A stretch of 64,000 nt of DNA from Gambelia wislizenii (taxonomy: Eukaryota; Chordata; Lepidosauria; Squamata; Crotaphytidae), in assembly GCA_030847615.1 (NCBI GenBank), contig JAUMIR010000004.1:75299001-75363000 (forward strand). Reading direction: 5' to 3'. This document shows positions 21,117 through 31,900 of the stretch, one piece after another. The position numbers and the translations under genes were made by a program. The notes beneath the pieces were generated by a model. That model was not told the DNA's origin, did no database searches, and saw nothing but the letters and a program-made list of their open reading frames with translations. Position 1 is the stretch's first letter; each line of letters begins with the position of its first letter.

Positions 21117-21357
21117 AGTCCACATGTCCCCTGCCTAAAGGCACCAGGTCCTATATGATTCTGGAAGCTAAGCAGGACCACCCCTGGTTAGTACTTGAAT
21201 GGGAGACTGCCAACAAATACCAGGCGCTGTAGGCTCTGTTTCAGAGAAAGAAGCTGGCAAAACCACCTCTGCGTATTCCTTGCTTAAGAAAACCCTATGA
21301 AATTCATGGGTGTCGCCATAAGTTGACAGGTGACTTGAAGGCACATAAACACACGCT
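21117..21357 (+). repeat. 5S rRNA-derived SINE
   Basis: The head aligns with the internal promoter half of 5S rRNA: GGAAGCTAAGCAGG, then CCTGGTTAGTACTTGAATGG, GAGACTGCC and CAGGCGCTGTAGGC. The body then resembles the tRNA-SINE family, with TTGCTTAAGAAAACCCTATG and the tail GACTTGAAGGCACATAAACA. A reverse copy lies at 52985. Confidence 0.85.
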
Positions 21358-21519
21358 ACACTTAGTATGATAATAATTGAACTGGAAAATAATTTGAAAA
21401 TAAACAAAAATGAAAATGTATGACCCAGAACAATACTTCCCCTCTATTGCTTAATAATTAGCTAACACACATTGGAAACTGCTTAATGAAGAGTAGATGT
21501 GTAAATTGCTATTGCTTAA

Positions 21520-21605
21520 AACAATTTGTAAGCTGCTCTGATAGCCTTGTGGCTGAAGAGTGTGGGGGGTAATAAATAAATAAATAAAATAGATAAATAT
21601 AAAAA
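21520..21605 (+). repeat. LINE 3' tail
   Basis: Reads GTAAGCTGCTCTGATAGCCT, then GGCTGAAGAGTGTGGGGGG and an AATA microsatellite. It is complementary to the tail at 26142. Confidence 0.55.
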
Positions 21606-21750
21606 TAATACAGTGCAAAGTGCAAATCTGAAGCTACCATCCTACAAGAGCACAAACACTGCAATTTTTGCAACAGATAATTAATGGGTACAGTTGTCCC
21701 TTCATATTCGCTGGGGTTCGGTTCCAGGACCCCCCAACCAGGGATACTTA

Positions 21751-21974
21751 GGAGATTTTCACACTACACTGTTATAGCGTTACTATTCCACTTTATTTGC
21801 TATGTCTGCCTCCTGTGGAATCCTGAGATTTGCAGTTTAGGGAGGGGCATTTACAACTCTCAGCCACAGAGCTCTTAGGCTTCACTAAACTACAAACCCC
21901 AGAATGCCACAGGAGGAAGCCAGAGGAGTTAAAGTGGAATAGTAACACTATAACAGTGTAGTGTGAAAATCTCC
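21751..21974. mobile_element. Palindromic foldback MITE nested in a pogo-like MITE
   Basis: Terminal inverted repeats of 45 bp with one mismatch start GGAGATTTTCACACTACACT and end in the complement. It is the best-preserved copy of the family seen at 10733, 19480 and 62975. Confidence 0.85.
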
Positions 21975-22013
21975 CAAAATCCGTGAATACTCAAGTCCCA
22001 TTATATGCAATGG

Positions 22014-22438
22014 CATTGTTGCAGAAATCATGGAACAGCAGATCCATGGATTGGAAAGTGAGTTTTATTACACCAGTGGGCCTGACTGGAATACCTTCCA
22101 AAGAGTCAGAGCCAAGAGCTATGGCGACAGAATACTTTTATACAGTAATGACAGTATGCAAAAAACAATTCCCTCCTCCCTTTCTTTGGTGTCAGCAGTT
22201 TCCCTTGAGACAATTGTTGATAGTTCAAAGCAAGATAGCTTAGGAACATTTGGGTACAGTTTGACCGTTATTAGAGAAAGAATAATCAACATAAGAGTTG
22301 ATTAGTAAGGAACATTGACTAGGCCTGAGAGTTAAAGGAAAAAGACTTTGCAGAGTCCCAGAGTCTCATGGGCTATCTAGTCTGCCCCCAGAGTCTCATG
22401 GGCTATCTAGGTGACAGTATTCAGGAAATAGACATTAG
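22014..22438. mobile_element. Unclassified ~425-bp insertion inside a pogo-like MITE
   Basis: Its limits come from comparing the interrupted host with intact copies: the host resumes at CATAGCAAAATGG. It begins TGTTGCAGAAATCATGG and holds a 22-nt direct duplication (CAGAGTCTCATGGGCTATCT...) near 22360 and 22390. I could not classify it; a solo LTR was considered but the ends do not convincingly fit. Confidence 0.5.
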
Positions 22439-22719
22439 AGTGCAAATGTCTATTTCATAGCAAAATGGTGTCCCTTGTATAAGATGGCAAAAATCAAGGT
22501 TTGTTTTTTGGATTATTATTTTTTAAAGAATATTTTTTAAGCCGTGAAGACTCAGATCTGTGGATATCAAAGCCTTGGATACAGAGGGACAACGGTATTT
22601 TTAAAAACATCTGCTTTAAAATTACAAGTGGTGCTTCTGAGCACTTTGGGGGTGGGGGCGGAGTTCCCTCAGAGCTCTGCTTCTGAGGTGGTTCTGCATT
22701 CCCAACTCAGAACACCAGG

Positions 22720-22948
22720 GGGCGGGTGGCGGGAGGAGATCTTCTCGCGCGATGACGTCACTTCCTCTTTGTTCCCTTCTGTCCGAGAGGGCAGCTCGGA
22801 GGAGGCGGTCCTGTCTGTCTCTCTCTCTCTCTCTGGTCATCCTTCAGCGGATTCGCTGCCTGCCTAAAGGAGGCTCGCGAGGGGAGCTGGAAACCGCCGC
22901 CGCGCTCGATCTTTCTCCCTCATCCTCACGTGGAGACCGTTGGAAACC
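22720..22948 (+). promoter_or_regulatory. MED20 promoter and 5' UTR region with CRE palindrome
   Basis: This is a CG-rich stretch just upstream of the ATG. It holds a perfect CRE palindrome TGACGTCA at 22753-22760, directly followed by an ETS-like CTTCCTC and preceded by TCGCGCGA. A CT-rich tract follows at 22817-22834. There is no TATA box. This suits a housekeeping CpG promoter. The transcription start is not determinable from sequence but is probably near 22780-22860. Confidence 0.6.
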
Positions 22949-22962
22949 ATGGGTGTTACCTG
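22949..22962 (+). CDS. MED20: MED20 coding exon 1 (14 coding nt)
   Basis: Encodes MGVT plus two bases of a Cys codon. The start has a strong Kozak context (AAACCATGG). The donor is ACCTG|GTACGA. Exon 2 begins with T, completing TGT, and continues VSQMP as in vertebrate MED20. The exon lies at the 3' edge of a CpG-rich segment. Confidence 0.9.
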
Positions 22963-25900
22963 GTACGACGTTGCGAGATTTCTTGAGAACATATAATATT
23001 TTCTTTTAAATACAATAATAAAATAAATTCGCAAAGGTGGATGGATGCCTGCTAGGAAGCCTTCGACCTCTTGTGTTCGAGCTTCGATGGGCACCGATTT
23101 TCAAGGGTAGGGAGGAGAGAGGCGGGAGACGACTTTTGAGCTGTGTAACGTGTGAACGAGCCAATGAGCGTGTCGGTAGTGGTTAAATGAGTGGTGGTGC
23201 CTCGGTAGACAACACGGGCTGTGGAGAGAGAAGGAGGAAGGCGAACGAGGTGGTATTGCTACAGTACATCCACTGCAACGCCTTTTCATGTGAGAAGGTG
23301 GATATTGTACCTTGAAAAGGATGCGCGTCCTAAAAAGGGGAGGCGGCTCATAAATGCAATACAGTTGTCCCTTCGTATTCGCTGGGGTTTGGTTCCAGGA
23401 CCCCCCGTGGATACCAAAATCCATGAATACTCAAGTCCCATTATATGCAATGGCGTAACGAAATGGTGTCCCATTTCGATATAAGATGGCAAAATCAAGG
23501 TTTGCTTTTCGAATTATTATTTTTCTAAGAATATTTTCAAGCCGTGAATACTTAAATCCGTGGATACCAAATCCGTGGATACGGAGGGACAACTGTAATA
23601 CTCAACGGAGAGCAGCATTAGGGTGAGGATTATGGAGACTGAGGCAGAGACCAGTTGAGGTGGGATTGGATACTGACAGCCGGACTAGGTCCCGACTGAC
23701 TGCACCCTGCTTTGCTCACTGTGCCTTTGGGGGGGGGACTTTTTCCTTTGCTGGTGGGCTGCTGTAGCAGGAGATCTCTCCCTGTGGCTTATTCTTTTTT
23801 CTTTTTTTAAGTCCTTGGTGCTGCAGCAGCTTCTTTACGTTTGTCCTGGACTGTTTAGTAGGAAAGGCTGAAATGCAAGAGGAAATACAAGGGGGCAGCA
23901 TTGTGGTCTAGTAGCACAAAGCTTCTTAAACTGTGGGTTTCAACCCCATATAGAGATGAGTGACTGAATGTGGGGGTTGCAAAAAAAATTGGCAACAGTA
24001 AAAGGTTTCTTTATGATTTATTGTCGGTAAACGTTTGGTTTGTATACCTATTTTATATACCTATATATACCCCGGGGTCGTGTAAATATTTCTCAGGTAG
24101 GAGAAATTTAAGAAGCCCTGTCTAGCAAAAGGAGGAAAGCTTGTCAGTGCTGCAGGTGACTTATATTGCAGTGCCTATGTAGAATTTTATTTACTGTATA
24201 TTGCTTTTTTCTTGTTTTATCTCCACTCTGTTTTATCCTTACAACAGCCTTGTAAGGCCGTAAGGGAGCCTTGTAAGGAAGATTAGGCAAAGAAATGGTG
24301 GCTAGCTCAAGAATAACCAATGAGTTTGTAGCTGGGATTTGAAATCTGCTGGGGCCCATTCACACTATACATTTATTTATTTATTGTATTTCTGTATTAT
24401 CTCCAAGTACATAAGGGCTCCCAGGCCAATGAACAATTAAAAACCAATTAAAACAATACAAAGATAAAGACATTTTAAAATGCATTAAAATACTCTTTTA
24501 AAACTTGTAAAAGTGGTCTAAAAACAATCCTAGAATCCCGTTTTGAAACAGTTTAAAACAGCAGTTTCAAACACTGAATGCCATGCGGAACAGCACTGTT
24601 TTGTCTGCCTGCTGGAAGCTTCAAAAAGATGGGACCAACCTAACTTCCTTGGGGAGGGAGTTCCACAGTCGAGGCACTGCTACAGAGAAGACCTGTTATT
24701 TGTACCCACCCACCTAACATCACAAGGTGTTGGGACAGGCAAGAGCACTTCCTCTAAAGATCTCAAATTTCTAGCAGGCTCATATGAGAGGAGGTGGTCT
24801 TTTGAATATCTTGGCCCTAAGTTGTTTAGGGCTTTGTAAGTCAACACCAGTACCTTGAATTGAGCTTGCAAGCAGATTGAAAGCCAGCATAAATATATAT
24901 GACACATTAAAGAAGACAGAAGGAAATTCAAGGCACCTGTTATTAAAAGTTCTTTATAATATAATGGGTTCAACTAGCTATTATAAGGAATGGATGCTAA
25001 ACACCCACTCAGGAGGAGTGGTGCCAGTGAGAAGATCCTGAACAGAATTTTGGATGATAATCTTGGTAAATAGGTACACATGTACACAAGAAGGGACATT
25101 GTATGCCGTATTTCTCTTCTGATAATCTGTATTGGCATACTGTATTTTGCCAACCTGGTGCCTTCCAGATGTTTTGGACAACAGCTTCCATGGGTGCTAG
25201 ACAGCATGGCCAATATTCAAAGACTATGGGGCATCTTGAGGCAACCAGTTGGCAGCATTGTATAAATAATCTATGTTACTTAATTTGCACTAGGACAAAT
25301 GTGTATGCTTCCACCAATACAGCATCATTTCTGTGATTATATACCAACCTGGATACCAGTTAACACGCCAAGTAAATTCAGTTAACAGTAAGAGTTTAGT
25401 TTTCTGCCTGACTGCTAACAGTGCATTTCAAAGATTGGGGGTGAGGGGGAAGCATCAGAAGCAAACACAGTTTTTATGATCTACCCTTGTTGGTTTCATC
25501 CAAATGCTTTATAAAGCCTTTCAAATAAAGTCATAAAAGTTGGCTTGTCATATGTTCTTTGCGATTTATTTAATTTTTTACACTTGGCTTGGTGGGTTAT
25601 GTGTGGCACCTCAGCAGCCTGAGGGGAAAGGAAAAGCTCCCATTTCCTAGTCTGTTTTCTTGTTCATAATAGATAACTGCCTAGGTGGCTATTCATGAGA
25701 CTCTCTTTATAAGTACAGTAGTAACATAATGGTTGTGGCTATGAAGTACTGTATTAGGATTTATTTTCCTATTTCAAATCATCACCCAGGATGATGATTT
25801 TTGTTGACTGGGTCAGTAGGATATGTTCCCTCTTCATTTATTTTTCTATACACATGTTGGTGTACTCAATGTACATCAGTTCCTATTTGTTCCCTATTTA

Positions 25901-28900
25901 TATTTTAAGGCTTAACTCAAGTTTGAACAAGTTTTTAGTATGTGTGTTTTTTTTGTTCGTGTTGTTCATGCCTACTGATGTACAAGGATATAGAAGAACT
26001 TTGTAGCATCTTAATTACAAGTCCTACAGTGTGAGAATGCTTGGAACCTATGCCATTTTAGGGACGGATCTTTAGAATTCTTAATCAGAGAGCTCTAATG
26101 CCTCATCAGACTGCTAATTCCAGGATTCCACAGCATGTATTTTATTTATTTATTTATACCCCGCTCTTCAGCCACAAAGGCTATCAGAGCAGCTTACAAA
26201 TGGTCAATTTAGCATGCCATGTAGCCATGGCAGTTAAAGTAGAACCATAATACTATAGTTATGTAGTGCAAAAGTGCCCCTGGGAAGCCTTGGATTTATG
26301 CATTCCATCCTCCCTGTAGGAACAACAGTTCTCTCCCTGGTTTGAGGCAACAATAGTCTTCCCTTTGGTTTAAATGAACAATTTGCTTATCCTGCAAATA
26401 GGATTGGAAGCTAGGATCAAACCCTGGTTTCTAATTGTGCTTTGCAGGGTAAGCACAAACTGTAGTTTGCCATTTGGATGAAACATCAAACCATAGTTGT
26501 CTTAAACTAATAAAGGAGGACTTGGATCTTTGCATGTGAGACTGAAGTTTCTTGACTGCTTGTGACTTAATAGCACATCATGGTTTGGCTTTACATGTGA
26601 ACAGCTCTTAAGTTATGTCAGTCACAAAGACATTACATCCTATGTATTACATCTTTGTTTAATTTTTTTTTCTACTACACAGTCCAAAACTAAAGTGGTG
26701 GTAGCAAAAATTTACATTTGTATATAGCAGTACCTTGAAAAGTCTATTCTGTGTGTAATGGCAGTATTTGAAATGGCAGGGCTTGTGTGCAACTATTTTC
26801 CAAGAGTTTTTATAAAATGAAGCATTTTGGTATAGAATGTTGAAAAAAATGAACTCCAGCAATGTGGAAACAGGTCTTTTAGATCTTGCTCATGATGGTT
26901 GGGGAAGGGGGAACAGAGACAACCTGAAGTAATAGGAGAGACTTGTTCTGTGCAGGCCATCTTGATCACCATTTGTTGGAAAGATGGGAGACAAGTTTAA
27001 CAAATACTGTAGATAAATAAGTTTTGTCTTTCACTATCCTTTATTCACCAATTTGAAGTAAGAGAGAGGGTTAGCTGAGAAGAGACAGAATATTAAAGAA
27101 GTCCTTTTCTTATATCTAACAGCAGACATACACAGTACAGTACATCATCAGAAGGAAGTTTGAATATGAGTCTTGAAATTTGCTCACATTTCTCTCCCTG
27201 TATCTCCTCCCTTTGTTTTGTTGAATTTTACTTTGTAAGATTTTTAGGCAGGAACCTATCTCTCTGTTTCGCCCCCCTCCAGCCTTAGGTTACTATATAA
27301 AGTGTTGTGTATGTTAATATGTAATATGTAGTGGTATGTTAATATGTAATGCAAACTTGTGTTTCCTTTGGTAGCACATTAAATGGAAAGTGGCTGTGAT
27401 TCTTACTGTGTAGATTTGAAATTTATTTTCATTAAAGATCTTTCTCCTTTGTTAGTGTGTCTCAGATGCCCATAGCAGAGGGGAAGAGTGTCCAGCAAAC
27501 AGTTGAAATCTTAACAAGAAAACTGGAACTACTTGGAGCAGAGAAACAAGGAACATTCTGTGTAGACTGTGAAACATACCACACTGCAGCCTCCACAATG
27601 GGCAATCAAGGTAGACATTCAATTTTCTACCATAATTGATGCATTCAGATCCTTCAAGCAAATGTAATGGGTGATTTACGAGAGAAACTGCATTCATGTG
27701 CCTCAAGGAAAAAGCTTTGTCTATACGTTTTCTAGAAATTGGATTTTTATCAAATCTCTTACTGAGGCTGCTGTTATTGTATCTAGTATGTAATTTGAAT
27801 TTGCTCTGTTGGATAGGGTTATGTGGAGGAATGTCAGGATATACAAATCTGCAACCAGCCCCTTCACTGTCAACAAAATTGTCATCATGCAGATTTGAAC
27901 ATTTGACAAAGAGTACATCCTCCATTGTATGACTTTGGATTAACTTCATTTTCAGCTATTGAACATGATGTAATAAGATGAAGAAAACGTGAGATTTAAA
28001 ATAGGTTATAGGCCTTTAACGTGCATATTACAGTTGTCCCTTCATATTCGCTGGGGTTGGGTTCCAGGACCCTCGTGGATATCAAAATCCACGAATACTC
28101 AAGTCCCATTATATGCAATGGCATAGCAAAATGGTGTCCCTTATATAAGATGGCAAAATCAAGGTTTGCTTTTTGGATTATTATTTTTTAAGAATATTTT
28201 CAAGCCGTGAATACTTAAATCCGTGGATACAGAGGGACAACTGTATACTGTATCATGGTAACAATGTACTTTTGACATAACACAAAATAGTTCTGTCAGT
28301 AATATTATAAGTGCTAGCCCATAAAAACTTGCTTCCTGACCCGCATCACTTGCAGGCATCCCCCACTTTTTGACAACTTGTTTTTCAACCTTTGGCTGTT
28401 TCAACCTTTGGCTGTCTGCTCTTTCGACCTCAGTCAACTTGGCACATTGTTTTTCAGTCTACTCCACCTGCTGTTTTTTTCCCCTCTCAGTTGACTTGAT
28501 GCCATCTTGTGTTCAATCTTGCATTTGTAAGCTAAAACAAACTTGGTTCCACTTTTTAACCAATTCTACTTTCTGACAGGGCTGCAGTCCCTAACCTGTC
28601 AGATAAGCAGGGGCTTCCTGTACCTATAGTCCAAAGCGGATAAAAAAGGAACTACAGTCATTCCTCCACATTCACGGATTTGGCATTCACGGATTTAAGT
28701 ATTCACGGCTTGAAAATAATCTAAAAAGTAAACCTTGATTTTGCCATCTTATATAAGGGACACCATTTTGCTATGTCATTGCATATAATGGGACTTGAGT
28801 ATTCATGGATTTGGGTATTCACGGGGCGGGGTGTGTGTGTCCTGGAACCAAACCCCAGTGAATGTGAAGGGACAACTGTAGTTTCTATAAAGTTTACTTG

Positions 28901-31900
28901 ATTGGTTATCTGAAACTGATTATTACTTTATATAGGGAATGTATTTAGATGTCAGCTCTTACGCTTGTTTACTCAGAAGTAAGACCAAATGAGCTTAGTG
29001 GTATTTGCTTCCGAGTAAATGTGGATAGGACTAGATTTGGTAGTGGGAACCTCCTTTTTGCATTAATATACCTCTTTACTAAGGTATAAATCCTTGTAAA
29101 GTGAAAAAATTATCAGGAGGACTAGAACGTGTAGATGATCCATTAGATCAATTGAACTGAAAATCTTTTCCAACTAAAAGGCTATCCAAATTAATCAAGA
29201 AACTCAATTTAAATGATCGTAATATAAATATATGTAAAAACTGCAGGAGGCAGATGCAGTCTTAGAAGGGTCGTTACCCCTAGTTGTACTCGTAGGAACA
29301 AAATCTTTTCTCAAATGAGATATGCTGCAATACTTATGTGTACATCATCTAAGAGCAGCGTGGACATCTGTTAAAGATGGAGTAGGGACATATTGATGTC
29401 TCTGCAAGCCAGAACTTATAGGAGAGAATGAGACATCATACTAAAACCTCAGGCTAAGAAAGAGATTGGTTTATAATATACATCTAGTATAAGAACGTGT
29501 AAAGTTCTATATTAAACTTCTCGCCCATTAATACACATTCCATGAATGAGTGGGAGCAAATAATCATATTTGTGCTGTTCTCCAGTAATTTGTTGTTAAT
29601 TGCCATCAAGTTGGCTTGACATATGGCAGCCCTATCAGTGAGAGACCTCTGAGACATCCTGTCATCAACAGCCCTGCTTGAGTCTTGCAGACTCAGGACT
29701 TTGGTTTCTTGGATTGAATCTGTCCTCCTGTAATGCAGTTTTCCTTTTTTCCTACTGCCTCCAGCTTTACCAAGCATTATTGACTTTTCTAATAAGTCAT
29801 GATGTAGCTTGATGTGTCCAATGTATGATAGTCTCAGCTTAGTCATTTTGGCTTCTAGGGAGAGTTCAGGCTTGATTCATACCAAGACCCATTTATTTGT
29901 CTTCTAGCAGTCTATAGTTTCCGTAGAACTTTGCACCAGCACCACATTTCAAATGAGTTAATTCCCTTCCTATCAGCTTTCTTTGTGGTTCAAATTTCAC
30001 AGCCATACATAGAAATCAGAAATTCTGTGACATGCCCAATCTTGACTTTGATATTCCATGATACATCTTTACACTTCAGGGTCTTATCTAGTTCCTTCAT
30101 AGCAGTATTTCTAAGTCCTAGTCTTCTGATTTTTTTTAAAATTACAGTATCCATTTTGATTGATGGCTGAGCCAAGGTATAGAAAATCTTTTAACTGTTT
30201 CAATGTCTTCATTGTCCATTTTAAAGTTGAGTAAATACAGTTGTCCCTTCACATTCGCTGGGGTTTGGTTCCCGGACCCCCCGTGAATACACAAATCCGT
30301 GAATACCCAAGTCCCATTATATGCAATGGCAGAGCAAAATGGTGTCCCTTATATAAGATGGCAAAATCATGGTTTGCTATTAGGATTGTTATTTTTTTAA
30401 GAATATTTTTCAAGCCGTGAATACTCAAATCCGTGAATGTCAAATCCGTGAATGTGGAGGGACAACTGTAATCTGTGGTCATTATTTTTGTTAATGTTCC
30501 AGCTGTAAACTTGCTTTTGCACCTTCTTCCTTTCCCCAGTTGTTCCAAGTTGGCTATTTTTTGCTAGTAGGATTGTAGACTACTATGAGTTGAAAATTTA
30601 CGGAGGTAGTTGAAATCTCATTGAGAAAATTGCATTAGAGAATTAATTGCTGTTCTGAAGTGAATTCACATCTTTCAGTATCTTTAGTGTAAATGGCTCA
30701 GGGAGCTTGTCATTCTGGATTACCAATACTGTACATGTTTTTTGCAGCTTTCTCATTACAGTATTTAATTATTCTAACCTCTAGAGGTCAGCAATGAGTC
30801 TGGGCAGTTTTAAAAACTTATCTGTGACTCTCTCTGGTTTCTTAGCTATTTGTATGGGGAAATGTTAATATGATATATCTCATATCTGTTTCTGCATCTC
30901 AGAAATACTTATTGAATCATTTCCCTGCTCTTGAATTTTCCTAAGCAAGTTTAAAATGTGGGCAGAAAGCAGCAAAACACCACTAGAGTTAAAGATATTC
31001 AGGAGTAAGCTGAAGTGAAGCCAGTGAGAGTTCACTTCACCAGAGGTTGAAAAATTACATTTTTGAACGGAAACTCCCAGAATCCCCCAGACAGCATGGC
31101 TATACTGATGGGGTGGCAGCTGCAATCCAAAAATAACTTTTCAAAGTTTTGGAGTTTCCATTTTAGTAAACAGACAGTATTATGTTGTACATATGCAAGA
31201 GACATCTTTCTTCTGAAGCGCTATATCTAAATCCTAAAGCTCAGTTATAAAGACACGCCTTACTTGGAACCCCCCAAACTGTTCTAGCACAAGAGGCTGT
31301 TGCATTGACTGAATTAATGCATCAGTGCTGAAATAATGCAGATTTTCTTTTCTCATAACAATTGGGAAAGACAACTTCTTTGAGAAAAAGACAGGGGAAC
31401 AGTTAATGTTTGTTTCATGTAGCTGTAGCCCCAGTCCCTGGAGCTCAGTGAACAGGCGCTCAGCTAACAAGCAGCAAGGCCAATAGACATTTTGTGTGGA
31501 TGTGTTGGAAGAGACAGCATAAAGTGAGCTTATGGCTGCTGAGTTAAACCTGCCCAGCCCTGGAGAATCTTGTGGGAGAGTTTGTTGGTTTAAGGCTGTT
31601 TCTTTGTGTCAGCTGGGAGAAGGCTTGCTTGTGTGCTTGTTAGTTTTCTATTATTTTATTGTGTGTATGTGCAGGTCCTTTCAGTGTGCTTGTTAGTGTT
31701 CTGTTATTCTATTGTGTGTACATGCAGGTCTTCTTGGGGGACAGGACATCTGCTGAGAGGAAGTGAGTGAGAGACTTGGTTGGAGGAGGAGCTAGGAACC
31801 ACTAGCTCTCTATATGACTGCAGCCCCAGTCGCTGCAGCTTGGCTAACAGGCAGGAGGGCCAACATGCATTTTACGTGGGCGTTTTGGGGCGGGGAGGCC

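Larger units (their letters stand above)
21689..22597. mobile_element. Pogo-like MITE with two insertions
   Basis: The left end TACAGTTGTCCCTTCATATT and right end ACAGAGGGACAACGGTA frame a host whose pieces match the intact copies at 23360 and 28029. The breaks fall after GGGATAC (MITE 21751-21974) and after CAATGGCAT (unclassified insert, about 22014-22438). Confidence 0.8.

Noticed and set aside
21117..21230. Functional 5S rRNA gene
   Set aside because: Only the 3' promoter half resembles 5S rRNA, with many changes, and it continues into a SINE body.
22014..22438. Solo LTR
   Set aside because: Begins with TG, but no matching CA end plus target duplication could be fixed; left unclassified.
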